From assembly GCA_051251725.1 (NCBI GenBank), contig JBPOFN010000048.1, positions 1 through 29,707 of the forward strand: 29,707 nt of DNA, in the 5' to 3' direction. Below, piece by piece: positions 24,637 through 29,707 of the stretch (positions are counted from its first letter, which is position 1; each line of letters opens with the position of its first letter). The position numbers were made by a program, and so were the translations under genes. The notes beneath the pieces were generated by a model. That model had not been told where the DNA came from, made no database searches, and saw nothing but the letters and a program-made list of their open reading frames with translations. Origin of the DNA: JALZUE01 sp051251725. GTDB lineage: Bacteria; Pseudomonadota; Gammaproteobacteria; Enterobacterales; Alteromonadaceae.

Positions 24637-25293
24637 ATGACATTGATCGAAAAGCTCAGGTGCTTATTTTCTTTTGGCCAAGGTGTAGCACTGCCACTCC
24701 CTATAATTGATGAAACAACCACACCGACATCTCTGTTCGAGCAATGGTTTAATGATGCCAAACAATCAGGAATTTTATTACCTGAATCTGTAGCTGTTAG
24801 TACCTGTGGCACTGACGGCCAGCCGAAATCAAGAATGGTATTGTTAAAAGCTTATGATCAAGATGGCTTTATTTTTTACACTAACTACGGCAGTGATAAA
24901 TCACAACAGTTAGCTGAAAATCAAAAAATAGCGCTGTTATTTCATTGGGGCGTATTACAACGTCAAATACGTATTGAAGGCTCGGTAGAGAAAGTTGATA
25001 GTGCGACATCCGCCGCTTATTTCCATAGCCGTGATCGCGGCAGTCAAATAGGCGCATGGGCTTCACATCAAAGTAAAACCGTATTATCTGATGAACAGTT
25101 AAAAGAACAAGTAAAGTTTTACGAAAACAAATTTAAAGGTCAAACAGTGCCGTTACCAGAATTTTGGGGCGGATGGCGAGTAAAGCCGAATTACTTTGAA
25201 TTTTGGCAAGGTCGTGCAAGCCGTTTACATGACCGTTTATGTTTTAGTCTCAACAATGATAAGCAGTGGCAAGCCTTTAAGCGTCAACCTTAA
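24637..25293 (+). CDS. pdxH: Pyridoxamine/pyridoxine 5'-phosphate oxidase
   Basis: 218 aa, the length of E. coli PdxH. This FMN enzyme oxidises pyridoxamine or pyridoxine 5'-phosphate to pyridoxal 5'-phosphate, the final step of the pathway Epd starts. Characteristic blocks are GQPKSRMVLLKAYDQDGFIF (about 60-79), YTNYGSDKSQQLAEN, ALLFHWGVLQRQIRIEGSVE, the FMN/PLP-binding RGSQIGAWASHQS and a C-terminal PNYFEFWQGRASRLHDR containing the RLHDR signature. The first 25 residues are more hydrophobic and unlike E. coli's. The ATG has only weak Shine-Dalgarno. A short hairpin (25288-25304) covers the stop codon. The call is firm. Confidence 0.95.
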   Translation: MTLIEKLRCLFSFGQGVALPLPIIDETTTPTSLFEQWFNDAKQSGILLPESVAVSTCGTDGQPKSRMVLLKAYDQDGFIFYTNYGSDKSQQLAENQKIALLFHWGVLQRQIRIEGSVEKVDSATSAAYFHSRDRGSQIGAWASHQSKTVLSDEQLKEQVKFYENKFKGQTVPLPEFWGGWRVKPNYFEFWQGRASRLHDRLCFSLNNDKQWQAFKRQP

Positions 25294-25314
25294 ATTCATT
25301 AAGGCTTTGTGCTG

Positions 25315-25697
25315 GATGTCGGAGGCTTCAAGCTCGTATAGGCTTTAGGCTAAATGCCGGATGCAAGACACCATTCCTGCCAGCTCAGTGTTTAACTTCC
25401 AGCTTCAAGCGATAAACTGCTTTATGCCGAAGGCTGGAGGCAAGACACCATTCCTGCCAGCTCAGTGTTTAACTTCCAGCTTCAAGCGATAAACTGCTTT
25501 ATGCCGAAGGCTGGAGGCAAGACACCATTACTGCAAGCTTAGTGTTTGACTTCCAGCTTCAAGCGATAAACTGCTTTATGCCGAAGGCTGGAGGCAAGAC
25601 ACCATTCCTGCCAGCTCAGTGTTTAACTTCAAGCTTCCAGCTTCAAGCTTCAAGCTTCCAGCTTCAAGCTTTTAGCTTCCAGCTTCAAGTTTCAGAT
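25315..25697. repeat. 77-bp tandem repeat running into a 7-bp tandem repeat
   Basis: The sequence gcaagacaccatt recurs at 25363, 25440, 25517 and 25594, an exact 77-bp period. The left-most copy is diverged before 25363, and the third (25517) carries several substitutions. Within each unit CCAGCTTC can pair with GAAGgCTGG to give a hairpin. From about 25626 to 25697 the array becomes a degenerate 7-bp repeat of cttcaag and cttccag. 77 is eleven times 7, so the long unit may have grown from the short one. The period is not a multiple of three, which argues against coding. Confidence 0.9.
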
Positions 25698-25700
25698 GTT

Positions 25701-25740
25701 AAAAAAGGCCGTTAAGTAAACTTAACGGCCTTTTATTTTT
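25701..25740. terminator. Bidirectional rho-independent terminator between the repeat array and oadB
   Basis: A 14-bp perfect stem (aaaaggccgttaag at 25703-25716, cttaacggcctttt at 25721-25734) with a TAAA loop, flanked by A6 on the left and T-rich sequence on the right. It serves oadGAB on the minus strand and could stop plus-strand transcripts too. Confidence 0.9.
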
Positions 25741-25773
25741 CAGGTTGATTACCCGAGTAACTAGCTTAAAGCT

Positions 25774-26913
25774 TTATGCAGGTACGCCAACGAGTGCAAG
25801 TAAAATACCCGCAGCTACTGCTGAGCCTAATACACCGGCAACGTTAGGTCCCATCGCATGCATTAATAAGAAGTTATGCGGATTAGCTTCTAAGCCAACC
25901 TTATTAGCGACCCTTGCGGCCATTGGTACAGCTGAAACACCGGCAGCACCAATTAATGGGTTAATCGGATCTTTAGATAACCTATTCATCAGCTTAGCCA
26001 TTAAAACACCTGATGCGGTACCAATAGAAAAAGCGACAGCACCCAAGGCTAAAATGCCCAATGTTTCAACATTTAAAAATGCATCAGCACTTAGCTTAGA
26101 GCCAACACCTAAGCCTAAGAAAATAGTCACAATGTTAATTAATTCGTTTTGCGCGGTTGAACTTAAACGATCAACTACACCACTTTCACGCATTAAATTA
26201 CCTAGACAGAACATACCGACTAATGGCGTTGCTGACGGTAAAAACAAAATTGCCATTAGAACAACACCTAGCGGGAAGATAATCTTCTCAACTTTTGTAA
26301 CATGGCGTAACTGTGCCATTTCAATTTTACGTTCTTCTACCGAAGTTAGTGCTTTCATAATAGGCGGTTGAATAATTGGTACCAACGCCATATACGAGTA
26401 TGCGGCCACCGCAATAGCGCCTAATAATTCAGGGGCTAACTTCGAGGCTAAAAAGATAGCCGTCGGGCCATCAGCACCACCAATAATAGCAATGGCTGAA
26501 GCATCCGCCATACTAAATTCAAATCCAGGTACCGCATTTAGCGCAACAGCCCCAAATAAAGTAGCAAAAATACCAAACTGAGCGGCAGCGCCTAAAAATA
26601 ACATTTTAGGATTAGCAATTAAGGCACCAAAATCCGTCATCGCCCCTACGCCCATAAAGATAAGCAGTGGGAAAATACCAGTATCGATACCGGCATAATA
26701 AATATAATGTAATAAGCCGCCAACTTCCGACATCCCTGCAACAGGAATATTCGTTAATATCGCACCAAATCCCATAGGAAGTAGTAATAACGGCTCAAAC
26801 TTTTTAGCGATGGCTAAAAAAAGTAAACCACAACCGACTAACATCATGACAACTTGACCAAGCTCAAAGTTTGCTAAGCCAGTAGAAAGCCATAAAGTAT
26901 TTAATTGTTCCAT
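25774..26913 (-). CDS. oadB: Na+-pumping oxaloacetate decarboxylase, beta subunit
   Basis: 379 aa, close to the Vibrio-type beta subunit (about 376) and shorter than that of Klebsiella. This integral membrane subunit decarboxylates carboxybiotin and moves Na+ outward. It is hydrophobic throughout with about nine helices. The key motif IGGADGPTAIFLASKLAPEL contains Asp148, the counterpart of the essential Asp203 of Klebsiella OadB, and is followed by AVAAYSYMALVPIIQPPIMK with the conserved Tyr. The C-terminal NPHNFLLMHAMGPNVAGVLG is also family-typical. AGGTG precedes the ATG, 8 bp after the oadA stop. It is the last gene of oadGAB. A methylmalonyl-CoA decarboxylase beta subunit is the main alternative, but the alpha subunit argues for oxaloacetate. 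Confidence 0.95.
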   Translation of the reverse strand: MEQLNTLWLSTGLANFELGQVVMMLVGCGLLFLAIAKKFEPLLLLPMGFGAILTNIPVAGMSEVGGLLHYIYYAGIDTGIFPLLIFMGVGAMTDFGALIANPKMLFLGAAAQFGIFATLFGAVALNAVPGFEFSMADASAIAIIGGADGPTAIFLASKLAPELLGAIAVAAYSYMALVPIIQPPIMKALTSVEERKIEMAQLRHVTKVEKIIFPLGVVLMAILFLPSATPLVGMFCLGNLMRESGVVDRLSSTAQNELINIVTIFLGLGVGSKLSADAFLNVETLGILALGAVAFSIGTASGVLMAKLMNRLSKDPINPLIGAAGVSAVPMAARVANKVGLEANPHNFLLMHAMGPNVAGVLGSAVAAGILLALVGVPA

Positions 26914-26921
26914 TATTTCAC

Positions 26922-28700
26922 CTAAGCTAAGCTAAGTAATGCATCGCCTACCGAGACAGCATCACCTTCTTTAACATGAATACCGACGATAGAACCCGTA
27001 GAAGCCGCACGAATTTCGGTTTCCATTTTCATCGCTTCCATGATGATAACAACATCACCAGAGTTCACTTCATCACCTTCATTGACTAATACTTTAAAAA
27101 TATTACCCGCTAACGGTGCATTTAATGTTTCTTCCGCTTGCACTGATGCTGATTGCTTTAATGCCGTATCACCCGCTGCAACACTTGGCTTAATATCTGA
27201 AATACTGCCACCTGGTGCAACAACCACTTCATATACTTTACCGTCAACACTGACGGAGAAACTTTCAGGGCCGTCGGTTGAACCATTGTTCGCCACTGAC
27301 TTAGCTTGCTCAACGGTTGGTACTGGCTCAAAAGCATCTGGATTGTTACGATTTTCTAAAAATTTCAACCCGATTTGTGGAAATAACGCGTACGTTAATA
27401 CGTCATCAATCACATCTTCCGCGAGTTCAATCGATTTTTCTTTGGCAAGCGCCGCTAATTCAATGGATAACGCATCCATTTCAGGCTTAATTAAATCCGC
27501 TGGGCGGCAAGTAATAGGCTCTGCACCATCTAATACTTTCGCTTGTAACGCCGCATCAACCGGTGATGCTGTCGCGCCATATTCACCTTTTAACACGCCC
27601 GCGGTTTCTTTGGTGATTGATTTGTAACGCTCACCCGTTAATACATTCAAAACCGCTTGGGTGCCAACAATTTGTGATGTTGGTGTTACTAAAGGAATAT
27701 TACCAAGGTCTTTACGCACCCGAGGAATTTCTTTTAATACTTCGTCAAACTTGTCTGACGCACCTTGTTCTTTTAACTGGCTTTCCATATTAGTCAACAT
27801 GCCACCTGGCACTTGTGCTAATAAAATACGCGCATCAACGCCTTTTAAGCTGCCTTCGAATTTAGCGTATTTTTCACGAACATCACGGAAATAAGCCGCG
27901 ACTTCTGCCATTTTTTCTAAATTCAAACCACTGTCACGTGGTGTCCCTTCCACAATAGAAGCAATCGTTTCTGTTGGTGAATGGCCGTAGGTCATACTCA
28001 TTGAAGAGATTGATGTATCAATGACATCAATATCGGCATCAATTGCTTTCATGTGCGTAGCAATGCTTAAACCTGTAGTCGCATGACAATGAAGCGCGAT
28101 AGGTAACGCCACAGTTTCTTTTAATTTACCAATTAACTCTGCTGCGTCGTAAGGTTTTAACAAACCAGACATATCTTTAATACACAAAGAATGTGCGCCC
28201 ATATCTTCAAGTTTTTTGGCCATAGTTAACCAACCTTGAAGCGTATGAACAGGACTTTCTGTGTAACTTAAAGTCCCTTGTGCATGTGCACCTACTCTAA
28301 CCGCTGCTTTGATTGAAGTTTCTAAATTACGAACATCATTCATCGCATCAAAAATACGGAAAACATCAACACCGTTGACATGTGCACGCTCAACAAACTT
28401 TTCCACAACGTCATCAGCATAATGGCGGTAGCCTAAAATATTTTGACCACGGAATAACATTTGCTGTTTGGTTTTCGGCATCGCTTTTTTAAGGGCACGA
28501 ATGCGCTCCCAAGGATCTTCACCTAAATAACGAATACAAGAATCAAAAGTAGCCCCGCCCCATGATTCAATTGACCAATAGCCAATTTCATCTAAAACCG
28601 GTGCTATCGGTAACATGTCTTCTAAACGTAAACGAGTGGCAAGAAGTGATTGATGGCCATCTCTTAAGACGACTTCAGTAATACCTAGCGGCTTAGTCAT
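26922..28700 (-). CDS. oadA: Oxaloacetate decarboxylase, alpha (carboxyltransferase and biotin) subunit
   Basis: 592 aa, standard length. The N-terminal carboxyltransferase domain (about 1-270) opens with LGITEVVLRDGHQSLLATRL, the metal-binding RDGHQS motif, and includes LCIKDMSGLLKP with the conserved lysine and ALHCHATTGLS with metal-ligand histidines. A PYC_OADA conserved domain follows (about 290-450). The C-terminal biotinyl domain (about 520-592) has EAMKMETEI with the biotin attachment site Lys558, preceded by a flexible linker. It transfers the oxaloacetate carboxyl group to biotin in the cytoplasm. GGAG is well placed before the ATG, 12 bp after oadG. Confidence 0.97.
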   Translation of the reverse strand: MTKPLGITEVVLRDGHQSLLATRLRLEDMLPIAPVLDEIGYWSIESWGGATFDSCIRYLGEDPWERIRALKKAMPKTKQQMLFRGQNILGYRHYADDVVEKFVERAHVNGVDVFRIFDAMNDVRNLETSIKAAVRVGAHAQGTLSYTESPVHTLQGWLTMAKKLEDMGAHSLCIKDMSGLLKPYDAAELIGKLKETVALPIALHCHATTGLSIATHMKAIDADIDVIDTSISSMSMTYGHSPTETIASIVEGTPRDSGLNLEKMAEVAAYFRDVREKYAKFEGSLKGVDARILLAQVPGGMLTNMESQLKEQGASDKFDEVLKEIPRVRKDLGNIPLVTPTSQIVGTQAVLNVLTGERYKSITKETAGVLKGEYGATASPVDAALQAKVLDGAEPITCRPADLIKPEMDALSIELAALAKEKSIELAEDVIDDVLTYALFPQIGLKFLENRNNPDAFEPVPTVEQAKSVANNGSTDGPESFSVSVDGKVYEVVVAPGGSISDIKPSVAAGDTALKQSASVQAEETLNAPLAGNIFKVLVNEGDEVNSGDVVIIMEAMKMETEIRAASTGSIVGIHVKEGDAVSVGDALLSLA

Positions 28701-28712
28701 GGTTGGCTCCTA

Positions 28713-28970
28713 TTAATGTTGGCGTTGTTTACGATATTGAGAAACGGCGGCGCCAATGGCGGCGACCGTACCTGACTCGATACCAGATTTTTTTGCAACG
28801 TTTCTTGCAGGCTTTCTGGCAGCAGGTTTAGGATCAGGAAACTTTTTAGCTAATGGCGCAAGTACGAAGTTGATAAACACAACAAGGAGGCCAAGAAAGG
28901 CAAAAACAAATACCATACCAGCAAGCATTAACGTGCCGGCTTCAGTAAATAATTGCAATAGCTGTTCCAT
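28713..28970 (-). CDS. oadG: Oxaloacetate decarboxylase, gamma subunit
   Basis: 85 aa. One N-terminal membrane helix (about 13-35, LMLAGMVFVFAFLGLLVVFI) is followed by a Pro/Lys/Arg-rich linker and a short C-terminal tail with VAAIGAAVSQYRKQRQH. This is the layout of OadG, which assembles the alpha and beta subunits and uses C-terminal residues, including a terminal His, for zinc binding. The start is ATG with little Shine-Dalgarno. It is the first gene of the oadGAB operon. Small size makes the call dependent on context, but the context is strong. Confidence 0.92.
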   Translation of the reverse strand: MEQLLQLFTEAGTLMLAGMVFVFAFLGLLVVFINFVLAPLAKKFPDPKPAARKPARNVAKKSGIESGTVAAIGAAVSQYRKQRQH

Positions 28971-29246
28971 AATATAATCTCAATTGATAATTTGGTTATT
29001 AGAATAATCACTCGACTTTTTTTATGCAAGAATGATTTATAAATTTCAGAAAAATAATTTGCTGTCAACGGGCAAAAAGGCGCTTTTTTTAACCTATTTA
29101 TTCTTTTTAAGAAATAAATAGAATAAAGAAAGGAATGAACCTAAAGCCACTTCTTATTTTCAATAAATAATCAGCGATTGCCCTGCACACTATTTTAGCA
29201 TTTATCTCACGTGTGTGATGATAATGTCAGGATTAAATCCTAGACG
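28971..29246. other. Intergenic region upstream of oadG
   Basis: Gene-free. It holds the promoter candidates above, an A/T-rich hairpin (ctatttattctt with aagaaataaatag, 29094-29121) and a dyad ATCTCAC-GTGT-GTGATGAT (29204-29222) that could be an operator but is about 235 bp from the oadG start. No open reading frame is convincing. Confidence 0.5.
29001..29029 (-). promoter_or_regulatory. Candidate promoter of oadGAB
   Basis: On the minus strand TTGCAT (29024-29029) and TATTCT (29001-29006) are 17 bp apart, each matching the consensus at four of six positions. A perfect TTGACA at 29063-29068 is an alternative -35 but has no good -10 at 16-18 bp. Confidence 0.3.
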
Positions 29247-29274
29247 AAAAAAAACCAGTCTGTTGACTGGTTTT
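29247..29274 (-). terminator. Rho-independent terminator of tRNA-Arg
   Basis: A 10-bp perfect stem (aaaaccagtc 29251-29260, gactggtttt 29265-29274) with loop TGTT. On the minus strand it ends in eight Ts. It lies 6 bp after the tRNA 3' end. Confidence 0.9.
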
Positions 29275-29280
29275 TTAATG

Positions 29281-29357
29281 TGGCGGACGCGGCAGGAGTC
29301 GAACCTGCGACCGCCTGGTTCGTAGCCAGGTACTCTATCCAGCTGAGCTACGCGTCC
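29281..29357 (-). tRNA. tRNA-Arg, anticodon ACG
   Basis: A 77-nt cloverleaf with encoded CCA on the minus strand. Acceptor GGACGCG pairs with CGCGTCC. D-arm GCTC...GAGT, with the usual mismatch, contains AGCTGGATA. Anticodon arm is CCTGG-CTACGAA-CCAGG with ACG (read as inosine-CG after editing). Variable loop CGGTC. T-arm GCAGG-TTCGACT-CCTGC. Discriminator G then CCA. It corresponds to the argV/Y/Z/Q type of E. coli. Downstream is a terminator, and upstream on its strand lies the repeat array at 29364-29707. Confidence 0.97.
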
Positions 29358-29363
29358 GCGGTC

Positions 29364-29707
29364 AGTCTTTATTTACATCTCACTCCTGAGATAACGAACT
29401 AAGTTCGTAGCGCTAATTCAAGTACAGTCTATTCAACTGAACTAAACATCTACGCTAAGTCTTTATTTACATCTCACTCCTGAGATAACGAACTAGGTTC
29501 GTAGCGCTAATTCAAGTACAGTCTATTCAACTGTGCTAAACATCTACGCTAAGTTATTATTTTATATCTCACTCCTGAGATAACGAACTAAGTTCGTAGC
29601 GCTAATTCAAGTACAGTCTATTCAACTGTGCTAAACATCTACGCTAAGTCTTTATTTACATCTCACTCCTGAGATAACGAACTAGGTTCGTAGCGCTAAT
29701 TCAAGTA
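29364..29707 (-). repeat. 94/95-bp tandem array of decayed tRNA-Arg-like units (continues past the window)
   Basis: Units start at 29364, 29458, 29552 and 29647, the last cut by the window end. Each has a leader block agtctttatttacatctc that also flanks the intact tRNA. Read on the minus strand, each unit has GCGTAG, TTCAGTTGAATAGACTGTAC and GCGCTACGAAC, matching the tRNA's GCGTAG, CTCAGCTGGATAGAGTAC and GCTACGAAC in order. The 7-nt anticodon loop CTACGAA is intact in all copies, but the anticodon stem, T-arm and acceptor stem are not. Units also carry hairpins atctca/tgagat and cgaac/gttcg. Interpreted as tandem duplications of the tRNA plus leader that have degenerated and then been homogenised. 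Confidence 0.75.

Larger units (their letters stand above)
25294..25773. other. Gene-free stretch between convergent pdxH and oadB
   Basis: 480 bp almost fully occupied by the tandem repeat array and the bidirectional terminator at 25701-25740. No credible gene is seen on either strand. Confidence 0.75.

Noticed and set aside
25315..25697. Integron attC sites or CRISPR
   Set aside because: The 77-bp units abut with no cassette ORFs or variable spacers, and no integrase is in view.
25745..26371. 208-aa plus-strand open frame opposite oadB
   Set aside because: It is antisense to oadB, low-complexity Ala/Pro/Thr/Lys rich, and explained by the oadB codon pattern.
27040..27627. 195-aa plus-strand open frame inside oadA
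   Set aside because: It is antisense to a conserved biotin-enzyme gene and shows the Ser/Thr/Ala-rich composition typical of a shadow frame.
29204..29222. CRP site upstream of oadG
   Set aside because: The dyad is TCAC...GTGA, the inverse of the TGTGA...TCACA arrangement, and it lies about 235 bp from the gene.
29364..29707. CRISPR array
   Set aside because: The units are tandem and nearly identical over their full 94/95 bp, with no unique spacers, and no cas genes are present.

Overview
The window looks like chromosomal DNA of a marine gammaproteobacterium, most likely Alteromonadales near Colwelliaceae (Colwellia/Thalassotalea type). This is inferred from the low G+C, the A/T-rich codon use, an OadGAB sodium-pump decarboxylase, very large PstC/PstA permeases and a PA3496-like small acidic protein. 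Nearly all of it is core-genome content. I see no phage, toxin-antitoxin, restriction or CRISPR locus. The unusual material is in the intergenic DNA.

Layout. 1-2536 (+): the 3' end of transketolase, then epd and pgk, each block closed by a hairpin terminator. fba, expected after pgk, is absent. 2708-4331 (+): an MscS channel overlapping a DUF481 outer-membrane protein. 4472-6473 (+): a LysR regulator tightly followed by an LrgA/LrgB (CidA/CidB) membrane pair, then a small secreted protein of unknown function (6575-6916). 6941-8278: an OxyR-type regulator (-) divergent from the parvulin ppiC (+). 8349-11454 (-): alaA and proS. 11455-12287: a gene-free stretch with two diverged copies of a foldable repeat and a 210-bp MITE-like element with perfect terminal inverted repeats. 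12288-19988 (-): pit, a DUF47 gene, phoU, pstB, pstA and pstC, all on one strand. A PHO box and -10 lie upstream of pstC, and pstS is missing. 20229-25293: an unrecognised 166-aa protein (+), a stand-alone EAL phosphodiesterase (-), tmcA (-), a small acidic protein (+) and pdxH (+). 25315-25697: a 77-bp tandem repeat running into a 7-bp repeat. 25774-28970 (-): oadB, oadA, oadG. 29281-29357 (-): tRNA-Arg(ACG), preceded on its strand by at least four 94/95-bp tandem units that resemble decayed copies of the same tRNA plus its leader.

Functional links. Epd supplies erythronate-4-phosphate for pyridoxal phosphate synthesis, PdxH performs its last step, and AlaA uses the cofactor. The pst genes plus phoU, and the DUF47-pit pair, place high- and low-affinity phosphate import side by side. 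TmcA, ProS and tRNA-Arg belong to translation. OadGAB couples oxaloacetate decarboxylation to sodium export.

The observations most worth following are the tRNA-Arg-derived array at the right edge, the MITE/repeat nest upstream of proS, the 77-bp tandem repeat, the PHO-box promoter of a pst operon without pstS, and the loss of fba between pgk and mscS. All functional calls come from reading the sequence. No database search was run.
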